Shown here: positions 26,253 to 35,163 of the stretch, piece by piece
How the letters are laid out: every line of letters begins with the position of its first letter
How positions within the stretch are numbered: the first letter of the stretch is position 1
DNA from: Kosakonia quasisacchari
Lineage (GTDB): Bacteria > Pseudomonadota > Gammaproteobacteria > Enterobacterales > Enterobacteriaceae
Direction: 5' to 3'
Assembly (NCBI RefSeq): GCF_004331415.1
Contig: NZ_SJOP01000025.1
Location: forward strand, 1-64,000
Length of the DNA stretch: 64,000 bases
Translations under genes and position numbers: made by a program
The notes under the pieces: generated by a model
Databases searched by the model: none
Told to the model about the DNA's origin: nothing
Seen by the model: the letters and a program-made list of their open reading frames with translations, nothing else

Positions 26253-28370
26253 CTACATCTTCAGTTCCGCCAGCACCGCCCCGCTATCCAACGCTTTCCC
26301 CTTCTTATTCACACTCTGCCCTTTCACTATAAAATAATTCGTCTCATCAATATTTCCGACCACCGCATCGTCATAGCGACCCGGCGCACTGCGCACAGAT
26401 TTATTGTTGGTGAATTTCCCCTGGGTAGACGCATCACCGTAGGGACTTGGGCGGAAAATAAAGTTAAAGCGTTGATTATCCGCAGCGATATTGTTTTCTA
26501 CCACCAACGCGCCAGGGTTAAAGTTGTCGGTGAAACCGTCCAGATGGTTACCTATCGCTTTGCTGTTACGCACCTGATGCGCGACAGGCTGTCCTTCTCC
26601 CCCTAGTTTGAAACCGTTGCTGGTATTGTTGCGGGCAATAGAATTCTCGATCACCACAACACCGTTGCCACCGTCCTCAATCTTGTTAAACAAATCAAAA
26701 CCGTCATCAATATTGTCATGGGAGTAGCATCTCTCCAGGCGGTTACCGTCACCGACGCGCATCTTCACAGCGAAACCGTCAGCATTTATTTTACCCGGAT
26801 CTTCATTCCCCCAGGACTCCGAGTCGATCACGCGGTTATGGCTCGCCCACAATGCACGACCAATGTTTTCCGGTGAGGAAATTTGAATGCCGGTATCGTC
26901 ATTACGCCAGGCGACCATTTTTTCTATCACGTTATGGCTACCCTGCACGCGCAGGCTTTTATCAGTAACTTCAATGCCTTTGATATGCCAGTAGCTGGCA
27001 TCAACCAGTAAACCGTGGATCACCACTTTGCCATCGGCTTGCAGCGTTTTTTGTTTATCACGCAAGCCGCTGGCGGTGAGTGGGATCTCTGCCCGGGCAT
27101 AATCTCCGGCTTTCAGGTTAATCGTCCCGCCTGGCGGCAACAGAGAGATTGCAGTCGGTAAATCAAGAGGCGATGCAACGGTGCCTTCACCATCTGCTTT
27201 ACCATCAGCTGCGACATACAGCGTTGAAACAGTGGTTCCGGCCACCCTTTCGACGTTGAACGTCTGCGAAATGGGGGTTGTCTCTTTGCCGCTTGTCGGC
27301 GTAAAGGTCAGTGCAAAAGTGTTCTCTGCCGCCAGGTGGGTCGGCAGGCTATACATTTCTCCTGCTTTCACCGGTTTTTCATTACCGATCACCACTTCAT
27401 TCTGCCGAACGCTAAACAAGCCATCATAATTAGCGCGTGCCTGTATCGTGTAGGCTTCGCCAATGCTTTGTGTGGGAGAGGCTATTTGTACGACAACCGG
27501 CAACGGCTTAGCCTGCCAGGGCTTCGAGTCAATGGTCTGGGCTTTGCTGGTGGTCAATGTGGCATTGCTGACCACGATTTTGGCGTTACGTGAAGCAAAA
27601 AAACCCACGTAATAGTGGTCCTTATTTTGTACCGAAATCAGATCGGCGCGCGGTACGCTGCGGCTGACCCATTTATCACTGCCCTGCGGTGCCCATGCGC
27701 TAATAAAACCGTCGTTGGTACGTTCTAATTTCAGGCGGAAGGTTGGCGTCTGGCGAAGATCAACCTCTTCCTGGTAACTCTGTTTCGAGATTGCAGCACC
27801 TGCGTTCCCCCACGGCTGACTAATCCCCTCGCGGGTAATCGCTTGCATCTTCACGCGGAAATTATCTTTTTTATCCTGCGTCATAATGGCGTTCATCACC
27901 ATATTCGATGCCGCCGGAAACTCTTCATAACCCTCCTTCAGCGGCTGCTGGCGTGGATTTCCTAACACGTCTCGTACCAGCAAACCTGCACCTTCCTGCG
28001 CTGCGGGTTTTGCACCGTTTTCCGGCCCGAACTGCTCAACGGTAATGGTTGCCTGTAAAACAAAATTTTCGTTACTGGGAAGCTGGGTATAAAAAAACGT
28101 CAGCCCTTCGTGGGAATTAGCGATTTTGCCGCCGCGGCTTTCAATGGTGATCGGATTCGTTAAATCTGCCTCATCCGCCACAGAGAGCTTTTTACCAGCG
28201 ATGGTGACATCATTGACGCCAATTTTTTCTGGTAACACGTTCGATGAGAAATTCACGTCGGTAGATTGCCCAAAAGCAATAGCTTTCCAGACGGGGGCTG
28301 CTGCAGCCAACGCAGGAATGGAAATCAGCGAACTGCAAACCGTGAGGGCCAGAGGTATTTTATAATTCAT
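26253..28370 (-). CDS. Periplasmic family-9 pectate lyase, PelX-like
   Basis: Predicted exopolygalacturonate lyase of 705 residues, about the size of Dickeya PelX (polysaccharide lyase family 9). A Sec signal peptide ends near ALA at residue 22. An N-terminal region of about 360 residues contains beta-sandwich-like domains. The C-terminal part from about residue 385 (TLYVAADGKADGEGTVASP) is a right-handed parallel beta-helix with PL9 motifs NADGFAVKM (529-537, including the likely catalytic lysine 536) and DDGFDLFNK (555-563). RBS GGAG precedes the ATG. It cleaves pectate oligomers by beta-elimination in the family. It sits alone, opposite in strand to atp and glm, with two KdgR-type boxes upstream; E. 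coli K-12 lacks it. Confidence 0.88.
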   Translation of the reverse strand: MNYKIPLALTVCSSLISIPALAAAAPVWKAIAFGQSTDVNFSSNVLPEKIGVNDVTIAGKKLSVADEADLTNPITIESRGGKIANSHEGLTFFYTQLPSNENFVLQATITVEQFGPENGAKPAAQEGAGLLVRDVLGNPRQQPLKEGYEEFPAASNMVMNAIMTQDKKDNFRVKMQAITREGISQPWGNAGAAISKQSYQEEVDLRQTPTFRLKLERTNDGFISAWAPQGSDKWVSRSVPRADLISVQNKDHYYVGFFASRNAKIVVSNATLTTSKAQTIDSKPWQAKPLPVVVQIASPTQSIGEAYTIQARANYDGLFSVRQNEVVIGNEKPVKAGEMYSLPTHLAAENTFALTFTPTSGKETTPISQTFNVERVAGTTVSTLYVAADGKADGEGTVASPLDLPTAISLLPPGGTINLKAGDYARAEIPLTASGLRDKQKTLQADGKVVIHGLLVDASYWHIKGIEVTDKSLRVQGSHNVIEKMVAWRNDDTGIQISSPENIGRALWASHNRVIDSESWGNEDPGKINADGFAVKMRVGDGNRLERCYSHDNIDDGFDLFNKIEDGGNGVVVIENSIARNNTSNGFKLGGEGQPVAHQVRNSKAIGNHLDGFTDNFNPGALVVENNIAADNQRFNFIFRPSPYGDASTQGKFTNNKSVRSAPGRYDDAVVGNIDETNYFIVKGQSVNKKGKALDSGAVLAELKM

Positions 28371-28410
28371 TCTATTCTCCTGATTGATAATTGCCTGCCA
28401 TTATCATCAA

Positions 28411-28429
28411 GATGAAACGCTGTTTCTTT
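28411..28429 (-). promoter_or_regulatory. KdgR-like operator 1 for pelX
   Basis: GATGAAACGCTGTTTCTTT matches the KdgR consensus AATRAAAYRNYRTTTYATT at 17 of 19 positions and lies about 41 bp upstream of the pelX start. KdgR represses pectin and KDG catabolism genes in enterobacteria until KDG is present. Confidence 0.8.
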
Positions 28430-28452
28430 TTTGTTCGTCACACTCTTTGATG

Positions 28453-28471
28453 ATTAAAACGCTGTTTTGTT
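28453..28471 (-). promoter_or_regulatory. KdgR-like operator 2 for pelX
   Basis: ATTAAAACGCTGTTTTGTT also matches 17 of 19 consensus positions. Its centre is 42 bp from operator 1, four helical turns, so two repressor dimers would face the same side of the DNA. Confidence 0.72.
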
Positions 28472-28713
28472 TTTGTGCGATCTTTATTCAGGATGAAAAT
28501 AATGGCTAACTCATTGTATGAATTAGCACCAGCGGGAAATGGTGCTATTTTTCAGCGGCAAACTGATTTACTCTGCGCACCAAATAGCCTTCAAATGGCT
28601 TGTAACAACGGAACTTGAGCGTTTCGTCGGCAATCCATTTCATGCTGCAAAATATGTAGAATTTTCAACGCGAAAGAGGTTTACTTCTTTCCCAAAATAG
28701 AGTCAGGACGCAT

Positions 28714-30084
28714 ATGTTGAACACAAAAATGAGTGTGGTGATCCTTGCTGCGGGCAAAGGCACACGCATGTATTCCGATCTTCCCAAGGTGCTGCATACG
28801 CTTGCAGGGAAAGCAATGGTTCAGCATGTCATTGATACCGCAACTGTTCTTGGCGCGAACCACGTTCATCTGGTGTATGGCCACGGTGGCGATCTGCTCA
28901 AACAACGCCTTTCTGACGATAAACTTAATTGGGTTTTACAAGCTGAACAGTTGGGTACTGGCCATGCGATGCAGCAGGCTGCACCGTTCTTTGCTGATGA
29001 CGAAGATATTCTCATGCTCTACGGCGATGTGCCGCTGATTTCGGTGGAAACACTGGAACGTCTGCGTGCTGCAAAACCGCAAGGTGGGATCGGTTTGTTA
29101 ACTGTGGTTCTGGATGACCCTTCTGGATATGGCCGTATCACGCGCGAAAACGGCGTCGTGACCGGCATTATTGAGCAGAAAGATGCCAGTGAAGACCAGC
29201 GTAAGATTAATGAAATCAATACCGGTATTTTGATCGCCAATGGTGGCGATATGAAACGCTGGCTTGGCAAGCTCAACAACAACAATGCACAGGGTGAATA
29301 CTACATCACCGATATCATTGCGCTGGCTTATCAGGAAGGGCGTGAAATTGTCGCTGTTCACCCGCAGCGCCTGAGCGAAGTGGAAGGCGTTAACAATCGT
29401 CTTCAGTTGTCACGTCTGGAACGTGCTTACCAGTCTGAAGAAGCCGAGAAATTGCTGCTGGCAGGCGTTATGTTGCGCGATCCAGCGCGTTTCGATCTGC
29501 GCGGTACGCTGGAACATGGGCGGGATGTCGAGATCGATGCTAACGTCATCATTGAAGGGCACGTTAAGCTCGGTCATCGCGTGAAGATCGGTGCCGGTTG
29601 TATCCTGAAAAACAGCGAAATTGGCGATGATTGCGAAATCAGCCCGTACAGCGTTGTGGAAGATGCTCGTCTGGAAGCGGAATGTACCATCGGTCCTTTT
29701 GCGCGTTTGCGCCCGGGCGCTGAATTGCTGGTTGGCGCGCATGTCGGCAACTTTGTGGAAATGAAAAAAGCGCGTCTGGGAAAAGGCTCTAAAGCCGGGC
29801 ATCTGAGCTATCTGGGCGATGCGGAAATTGGCGACAACGTGAACGTCGGCGCAGGCGTCATCACCTGTAACTATGACGGCTCAAACAAACATAAAACCAT
29901 CATCGGTGATGATGTGTTTGTTGGTTCTGATACGCAGCTGGTGGCACCTGTCACGGTCGGCAAAGGTGCGACGATTGCCGCTGGTACCACGGTGACGCGC
30001 AACGTTAACGAAAATGAACTGGTTTTAAGCCGCGTGCCGCAGGTCCAGAAACAGGGCTGGCAACGTCCGGTGAAGAAGAAGTAA
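28714..30084 (+). CDS. glmU: GlmU, bifunctional UDP-GlcNAc synthesis enzyme
   Basis: Bifunctional cytoplasmic enzyme, 456 residues: C-terminal glucosamine-1-phosphate acetyltransferase and N-terminal N-acetylglucosamine-1-phosphate uridyltransferase, making UDP-GlcNAc for peptidoglycan and LPS. The pyrophosphorylase signature LAAGKGTRMYSDLPK spans 11-25. From about residue 230 the protein is a left-handed beta-helix of hexapeptide repeats. It is followed by glmS after 207 bp; in E. coli the glmUS transcript is cut by RNase E in that gap and glmS is activated by the sRNA GlmZ. Confidence 0.97.
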   Translation: MLNTKMSVVILAAGKGTRMYSDLPKVLHTLAGKAMVQHVIDTATVLGANHVHLVYGHGGDLLKQRLSDDKLNWVLQAEQLGTGHAMQQAAPFFADDEDILMLYGDVPLISVETLERLRAAKPQGGIGLLTVVLDDPSGYGRITRENGVVTGIIEQKDASEDQRKINEINTGILIANGGDMKRWLGKLNNNNAQGEYYITDIIALAYQEGREIVAVHPQRLSEVEGVNNRLQLSRLERAYQSEEAEKLLLAGVMLRDPARFDLRGTLEHGRDVEIDANVIIEGHVKLGHRVKIGAGCILKNSEIGDDCEISPYSVVEDARLEAECTIGPFARLRPGAELLVGAHVGNFVEMKKARLGKGSKAGHLSYLGDAEIGDNVNVGAGVITCNYDGSNKHKTIIGDDVFVGSDTQLVAPVTVGKGATIAAGTTVTRNVNENELVLSRVPQVQKQGWQRPVKKK

Positions 30085-30291
30085 CGATTTCAGGTATGAG
30101 GGGAAAGATAATTCCCCCGCCCAAATGCAGTACCTATAAAAATAACCCCACTCTCTACAAGGCTCGGGGAGTCCGGTAATCGGACACTTACACCCAATAA
30201 TTCGCGTTGTACAAAGGCAGCGTTGAAGCATGATGTGTAAACAGGTTGACCGACAACAAAAGGCATAATGCCAAAATCGGAATCAAAAAAT
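30085..30291 (+). promoter_or_regulatory. glmU-glmS processing and leader region
   Basis: This gap contains GTCCG-GTAAT-CGGAC (30171-30185) and a longer CCCC...GGGG stem just before it. In E. coli the equivalent region is where RNase E processing occurs and where GlmZ pairs to free the glmS ribosome site. I did not verify GlmZ pairing here. Confidence 0.5.
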
Positions 30292-32121
30292 ATGTGTGGA
30301 ATTGTTGGCGCAGTCGCGCAACGTGATGTAGCTGAAATCCTTCTCGAAGGCCTTCGTCGTCTGGAATACCGTGGTTATGATTCTGCCGGTCTGGCAGTGG
30401 TTGATGCACAAGGTCATATGACTCGCCTGCGTCGTCTCGGTAAAGTTCAGATGCTCTCTCAGGCGGCGGAAGAACACCCACTGCATGGTGGAACCGGTAT
30501 TGCGCACACCCGCTGGGCAACACACGGTGAACCGTCTGAAGGGAATGCGCATCCGCATGTTTCTGACCATATTGTTGTGGTGCATAACGGTATTATCGAA
30601 AACCATGAACCGCTGCGTGAAGAGTTAAAAGCGCGCGGTTATGTGTTTGTTTCTGAAACGGATACCGAAGTTATCGCGCACCTTGTTCATTGGGAGCTGG
30701 AGCAAGGTGGCACACTGCGTGAAGCCGTGTTGCGCACTATCCCTCAGTTACGCGGTGCATATGGCACGGTCATAATGGATACCCGCGATCCCAGCACGCT
30801 GCTGGCAGCGCGTTCTGGCAGCCCGCTGGTTATTGGCCTTGGCATGGGCGAAAACTTTATTGCATCCGATCAACTGGCGTTGCTGCCAGTGACCCGCCGC
30901 TTTATTTTCCTTGAAGAGGGCGATATTGCTGAAGTCACCCGCCGTAGCGTGACTGTTTTTGATAAATCCAGCACGCAGGTTAAGCGCCCTGAGATCGAAT
31001 CTAATCTGCAATATGACGCTGGCGATAAAGGTATTTACCGCCATTACATGCAGAAAGAGATCTACGAACAGCCGAACGCCATCAAAAATACCCTGACCGG
31101 CCGCATCAGCCACGGTGAAGTGGATCTGAGCGAACTGGGGCCGAATGCCAACGAACTGCTGTCAAAAGTTGAGCATATTCAGATTGTTGCCTGCGGTACG
31201 TCTTATAATTCCGGAATGGTTTCCCGCTACTGGTTTGAAGCGCTGGCTGGCGTTCCGTGCGATGTCGAAATCGCTTCTGAGTTCCGCTATCGCAAATCTG
31301 CGGTGCGTCGCAATAGCCTGATGATCACACTGTCGCAGTCTGGTGAAACGGCGGATACGCTGGCGGCGCTGCGTTTGTCGAAAGAACTGGGGTATCTGGG
31401 TTCGCTGGCCATTTGTAACGTTCCGGGTTCCTCGCTGGTGCGTGAATCCGATCTGGCGATGATGACCAATGCCGGTACGGAAATCGGCGTTGCATCAACC
31501 AAAGCGTTCACCACTCAGCTCACCGTATTGCTGATGCTGGTGGCGAAACTGAGCCGCCTGAAAGGGCTGGATGCGGCCATTGAGCACGATATCGTTCATG
31601 GTTTGCAGGCGCTGCCGAGCCGCATTGAGCAGATGTTGTCGCAGGATAAACGCATTGAAGCGCTGGCAGAAGATTTCTCTGACAAGCATCATGCGCTGTT
31701 CCTTGGCCGTGGCGATCAATATCCGATCGCGCTGGAAGGCGCGCTGAAGCTGAAAGAGATCTCTTACATTCACGCCGAAGCGTATGCCGCAGGTGAGTTG
31801 AAACATGGCCCATTGGCGCTGATTGATGCCGATATGCCGGTGATTGTCGTTGCGCCAAACAACGAACTGCTGGAAAAACTGAAATCCAATATCGAAGAAG
31901 TTCGCGCCCGTGGCGGCGTGCTGTATGTCTTCGCCGATCAGGATGCCGGTTTCACCAGCAATGACAATATGCACATTATCGATATGCCGCATGTTGAAGA
32001 GGTGATCGCGCCAATCTTCTATACCGTGCCGCTGCAACTGCTGGCTTACCACGTTGCGCTGATCAAAGGCACCGACGTGGATCAACCGCGTAACCTGGCG
32101 AAATCGGTTACTGTGGAATAA
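30292..32121 (+). CDS. glmS: GlmS, glutamine-fructose-6-phosphate aminotransferase
   Basis: Makes glucosamine 6-phosphate from fructose 6-phosphate and glutamine, the first step to UDP-GlcNAc. It has 609 residues: an N-terminal Ntn glutaminase with the Cys1 nucleophile after Met (MCGIVGAVAQRD) and two C-terminal SIS sugar-isomerase domains, ending in the invariant PRNLAKSVTVE. The frame runs upstream to 30268 but the catalytic cysteine must be N-terminal, fixing the start at 30292. The 3' end is the recognition site for Tn7. Confidence 0.98.
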   Translation: MCGIVGAVAQRDVAEILLEGLRRLEYRGYDSAGLAVVDAQGHMTRLRRLGKVQMLSQAAEEHPLHGGTGIAHTRWATHGEPSEGNAHPHVSDHIVVVHNGIIENHEPLREELKARGYVFVSETDTEVIAHLVHWELEQGGTLREAVLRTIPQLRGAYGTVIMDTRDPSTLLAARSGSPLVIGLGMGENFIASDQLALLPVTRRFIFLEEGDIAEVTRRSVTVFDKSSTQVKRPEIESNLQYDAGDKGIYRHYMQKEIYEQPNAIKNTLTGRISHGEVDLSELGPNANELLSKVEHIQIVACGTSYNSGMVSRYWFEALAGVPCDVEIASEFRYRKSAVRRNSLMITLSQSGETADTLAALRLSKELGYLGSLAICNVPGSSLVRESDLAMMTNAGTEIGVASTKAFTTQLTVLLMLVAKLSRLKGLDAAIEHDIVHGLQALPSRIEQMLSQDKRIEALAEDFSDKHHALFLGRGDQYPIALEGALKLKEISYIHAEAYAAGELKHGPLALIDADMPVIVVAPNNELLEKLKSNIEEVRARGGVLYVFADQDAGFTSNDNMHIIDMPHVEEVIAPIFYTVPLQLLAYHVALIKGTDVDQPRNLAKSVTVE

Positions 32122-32148
32122 GGTCTTAAGCTCGTCATTGTGTAGAAA
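32086..32148 (+). other. attTn7 site (unoccupied)
   Basis: TnsD of Tn7 binds the last codons of glmS and directs insertion about 25 bp past the stop codon, near 32145 here. The glmS end is well conserved. No Tn7 right or left end (TGTGGGCGG...) is seen, so the site looks empty, although the next gene differs from E. coli. Confidence 0.75.
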
Positions 32149-32177
32149 GAGGTTGCCTGGTGGCAGCCTCTTTTTTT
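32148..32177 (+). terminator. glmS terminator
   Basis: AGAGGTTGCC-TGGT-GGCAGCCTCT followed by a T-run (32171-32177). It ends only 10 bp before the next start codon. Confidence 0.88.
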
Positions 32178-32187
32178 AAGGATACGC

Positions 32188-32766
32188 ATGAGTTTGTTGG
32201 AAAAAATGGCGGGTGCGAGGTTGCTTGCACTCATCAATTATTGCCGGGGCGTGGATGCAGGAATCGCGGGTCGCAAGCTGGCGCAGTTGAAGCTGGCTGC
32301 GGAAGCATTCAGGGAGATGCCAAAGGTCTACCCTGCAGGCAGAGGCGGCACAACTTTTTATGGCAGCGTAACGGTAGTGTTTTATGCCTTGCTACTGAGC
32401 TATGTCTGCCTTGCGCTGACGGTGAAAACCGCCATTGGCGGCCTGGGCTTTATCGTAGGTGTAGCGGTATTTTTAATCCTGGGAGTGGCACTTATTGGTA
32501 TAGAAAAAGGGCGTACGCTCTCCTTGAAATTATTTCTGGCTGTCTGGTTGCTGTTATTTGTTTGCAACGTGCTAGTGGCAGGATGGCTTCTCATTGCTCC
32601 GTTTTCCACAATGTCTCTGGCTTTTTGGGGAAGTGGTATTGTTCTGTTATGGCTGGCGCGGAAAGTGATGAATGGGCCTGAATTGACAAAACTGATGCAG
32701 TGGCGCGTATCGCTGAAAATAGCCCAATTTCGGCGTCAGGCATTGACGCAATCTAAGCGCAAATAA
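32188..32766 (+). CDS. Unknown four-helix membrane protein downstream of glmS
   Basis: A 192-residue protein I do not recognise. Residues 1-57 are a mainly helical soluble segment with basic residues. Four hydrophobic stretches follow at about 59-80, 83-106, 112-136 and 140-158, and the tail from 160 to 192 is strongly basic (KRK end). It has no signal peptide. AAGGA sits 7 nt ahead of the ATG, directly after the glmS terminator T-run, so either read-through or a promoter within the terminator region drives it. E. coli K-12 has no gene here. Coding-like codon use (CTG, GCG) supports a real gene. Confidence 0.65.
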   Translation: MSLLEKMAGARLLALINYCRGVDAGIAGRKLAQLKLAAEAFREMPKVYPAGRGGTTFYGSVTVVFYALLLSYVCLALTVKTAIGGLGFIVGVAVFLILGVALIGIEKGRTLSLKLFLAVWLLLFVCNVLVAGWLLIAPFSTMSLAFWGSGIVLLWLARKVMNGPELTKLMQWRVSLKIAQFRRQALTQSKRK

Positions 32767-32832
32767 ATTGATAAGCGGCGGCTTTTTCTCGCATTTAGTT
32801 AGAACTTCTTGTCAAATTCAGCTACGGTTTGA

Positions 32833-32985
32833 GTGTCATAAAACTAAAATTTTGCTGACACCTTATTGTCATTAAACTTTTTATCTTGCTGATAAACCAT
32901 CCAACATTCGCTAAATCTGGCCGTAATTCGTTGCTGTCATCAAACAGTAACAATCATTGCATATAACTGTCATCAAAGTGTCCTA
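32833..32985 (+). promoter_or_regulatory. Pho boxes of the pst operon
   Basis: Three PhoB-type repeats precede pstS: GTGTCATAAAACTAAAATT (32833-32851), CTGTCATCAAACAGTAACA (32934-32952) and CTGTCATCAAAGTGTCCTA (32967-32985). The second and third have the CTGTCAT half-site with the 11-bp phase of a Pho box. PhoB-P would activate pstSCAB-phoU under phosphate limitation. Confidence 0.82.
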
Positions 32986-33038
32986 TTTTGCTCATCGTAG
33001 CCACTAAACAACGATTTACGATTCTTGCAGGAGACATT

Positions 33039-34079
33039 ATGAACGTTATGCGTACCACTGTCGCAACTGTTGTCGCCGCGACCTTTTCTCTGAGTGCATT
33101 TGCTGTAAACGCAGCTGCCAGCCTGACAGGCGCGGGCGCAACTTTCCCGGCGCCGGTGTATGCCAAGTGGGCTGATACCTACCAGAAAGAAACAGGTAAC
33201 AAGATTAACTACCAGGGTATCGGTTCTTCTGGTGGCGTTAAACAAATTACTGCTAAAACTGTTGATTTCGGTGCGTCCGATGCCCCGCTGTCTGACGACA
33301 AACTGGCTCAGGAAGGCCTGTTCCAGTTCCCAACCGTGATCGGCGGTATCGTGCTGGCAATCAACGTCCCGGGTGTTAAATCCGGTGAGCTGGTGCTGGA
33401 CGGCAAAACCCTGGGTGACATCTACCTGGGCAACATCAAAAAATGGGATGATGCGGCCATCGCCAAACTCAACCCTGGCCTGAAACTGCCTTCGCAGAAC
33501 ATCGCTGTGGTTCGCCGCGCTGATGGTTCCGGCACCTCCTTCGTTTTCACCAGCTATCTGGCGAAAGTGAATGAAGAGTGGAAATCTAAAGTGGGTTCTG
33601 GTTCTACTGTTAACTGGCCGACCGGTCTTGGCGGTAAAGGTAACGACGGTATCGCGGCGTTCGTTCAGCGTCTGCCGGGTTCTATCGGTTACGTTGAATA
33701 TGCTTACGCTAAGCAGAACAACCTGACCTACACCAAGCTGCTCTCTGCCGATGGTAAAGCGGTTAGCCCGACGGAAACCAGCTTCTCCAACGCAGCCAAA
33801 GATATCGACTGGAGCAAGTCTTTCGCGCAGGATCTGACTAACCAGAAAGGTGCGGATGTGTGGCCAATCACCTCCACCACGTTCATTCTGGTGCACAAAG
33901 AGCAGGCTAAACCTGAGCAAGGCGCTGAAGTGCTGAAATTCTTTGACTGGGCTTACAAAAAAGGCGGCAAACAAGCTAACGACCTCGACTACGCAACCCT
34001 GCCGGATAGCGTTGTTGAACAAGTTCGCGCAGCCTGGAAAGTCAACGTGAAAGACAGTAGCGGTAAAGCGCTGTACTAA
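33039..34079 (+). CDS. pstS: PstS, periplasmic phosphate-binding protein
   Basis: High-affinity phosphate-binding protein, 346 residues. The signal peptide is cleaved near ANA at residue 25, giving a mature start of AASLTGAGATFPAPVYAKW. The phosphate-contacting loops GSSGGVKQ, FGASDAPL and RADGSGTSF are intact. The ATG at 33039 follows GGAGACATT; the frame continues upstream without family similarity. A REP-type element separates it from pstC, consistent with excess PstS over the membrane parts. Confidence 0.97.
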   Translation: MNVMRTTVATVVAATFSLSAFAVNAAASLTGAGATFPAPVYAKWADTYQKETGNKINYQGIGSSGGVKQITAKTVDFGASDAPLSDDKLAQEGLFQFPTVIGGIVLAINVPGVKSGELVLDGKTLGDIYLGNIKKWDDAAIAKLNPGLKLPSQNIAVVRRADGSGTSFVFTSYLAKVNEEWKSKVGSGSTVNWPTGLGGKGNDGIAAFVQRLPGSIGYVEYAYAKQNNLTYTKLLSADGKAVSPTETSFSNAAKDIDWSKSFAQDLTNQKGADVWPITSTTFILVHKEQAKPEQGAEVLKFFDWAYKKGGKQANDLDYATLPDSVVEQVRAAWKVNVKDSSGKALY

Positions 34080-34099
34080 GCGCAAGTTTTTGAAGAACA

Positions 34100-34171
34100 T
34101 GGCGGATGGCGCTTACACCATCCGCCTTACAGATCTTCTGTAGGCCCGGCAAGCGCAAGTGCCTGCGGGCA
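34100..34171. repeat. REP/BIME element between pstS and pstC
   Basis: GGCGGATGG pairs perfectly with CCATCCGCC (34101-34126), and a second inverted unit GCCCGGCA...TGCGGGC follows at 34144-34170. The paired, opposed arrangement and GGCGGATGGCGC / GTAGGCCCG sequence are typical of enterobacterial BIMEs. Such elements stabilise the upstream mRNA and bind gyrase, IHF or Pol I in E. coli. Confidence 0.85.
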
Positions 34172-34203
34172 AATTCGTAAGACGTTAAACTGAAGAGTAA
34201 TTT

Positions 34204-35163
34204 ATGGCTGCAACCAAGCCGGCATTTAATCCCCCGGGTAAAAAAGGCGACATGTTATTCAGCGCACTGGTAAGACTGGCTGCGCTGATTGTGTTATTGC
34301 TGCTCAGCGGCATTATCGTGTCCCTGATTTTCTCCTCATGGCCAAGCATTCAGAAGTTTGGTTTTTCTTTCCTGTGGACCAAAGAGTGGGATGCACCGAA
34401 TGACATCTATGGGGCACTGGTACCGATTTACGGCACCATTGTTACCTCCGTCATCGCGCTGTTGATCGCTGTTCCGGTGAGTTTTGGTATCGCGCTGTTT
34501 TTGACGGAGCTGTCGCCAAACTGGCTGAAACGCCCACTGGGTATTGCTATTGAGCTACTGGCGGCGATCCCGAGTATCGTTTACGGCATGTGGGGGCTGT
34601 TTATTTTCGCTCCGCTGTTTGCGACCTACTTCCAGGAGCCGGTGGGCAATGTCCTCTCCAACATTCCTTTTGTCGGTGCGCTGTTTTCCGGCCCCGCATT
34701 TGGTATCGGTATTCTGGCCGCTGGGGTGATCCTCGCCATTATGATTATTCCGTACATTGCGGCGGTAATGCGCGATGTATTCGAACAAACACCGGTAATG
34801 ATGAAAGAGTCGGCCTACGGCATTGGCTGTACCACCTGGGAAGTTATCTGGCGCATCGTGTTGCCATTTACCAAAAACGGGGTGATTGGCGGCGTGATGC
34901 TAGGTCTGGGGCGCGCACTGGGTGAAACCATGGCGGTGACCTTTATCATCGGTAACACCTACCAGCTCGACAGTGCTTCGCTGTTTATGCCTGGCAACAG
35001 TATTACCTCCGCGCTGGCGAACGAGTTCGCCGAAGCCGAATCGGGCTTGCATGTTGCGGCATTGATGGAACTGGGGCTTATCCTGTTCGTGATCACCTTT
35101 ATCGTGCTGGCCATTTCTAAATTTATGATCATGCGCCTGGCGAAAAACGAGGGGGCACGCTAA
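34204..35163 (+). CDS. pstC: PstC, phosphate ABC permease subunit
   Basis: First membrane subunit of the Pst importer, 319 residues, with about six membrane helices. The permease signature runs through ESAYGIGCTTWEVIWRIVLP, the EAA-type loop that contacts PstB. Stop and pstA start overlap by one base (TAATG), so translation is coupled. Confidence 0.96.
   Translation: MAATKPAFNPPGKKGDMLFSALVRLAALIVLLLLSGIIVSLIFSSWPSIQKFGFSFLWTKEWDAPNDIYGALVPIYGTIVTSVIALLIAVPVSFGIALFLTELSPNWLKRPLGIAIELLAAIPSIVYGMWGLFIFAPLFATYFQEPVGNVLSNIPFVGALFSGPAFGIGILAAGVILAIMIIPYIAAVMRDVFEQTPVMMKESAYGIGCTTWEVIWRIVLPFTKNGVIGGVMLGLGRALGETMAVTFIIGNTYQLDSASLFMPGNSITSALANEFAEAESGLHVAALMELGLILFVITFIVLAISKFMIMRLAKNEGAR

Larger units (their letters stand above)
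28371..28713. other. Divergent pelX-glmU intergenic region
   Basis: A 343-bp AT-rich divergent region. The left 100 bp carry two KdgR-like boxes for pelX. The right part should hold the glmU promoter; GAAATGGTGCTATTTTTC (28538-28555) is a loose NagC-like dyad, but I am not confident of it. Confidence 0.55.

Noticed and set aside
32122..32187. Tn7 insertion downstream of glmS
   Set aside because: No Tn7 end sequence, no 5-bp duplication recognised and no tns genes in the window.
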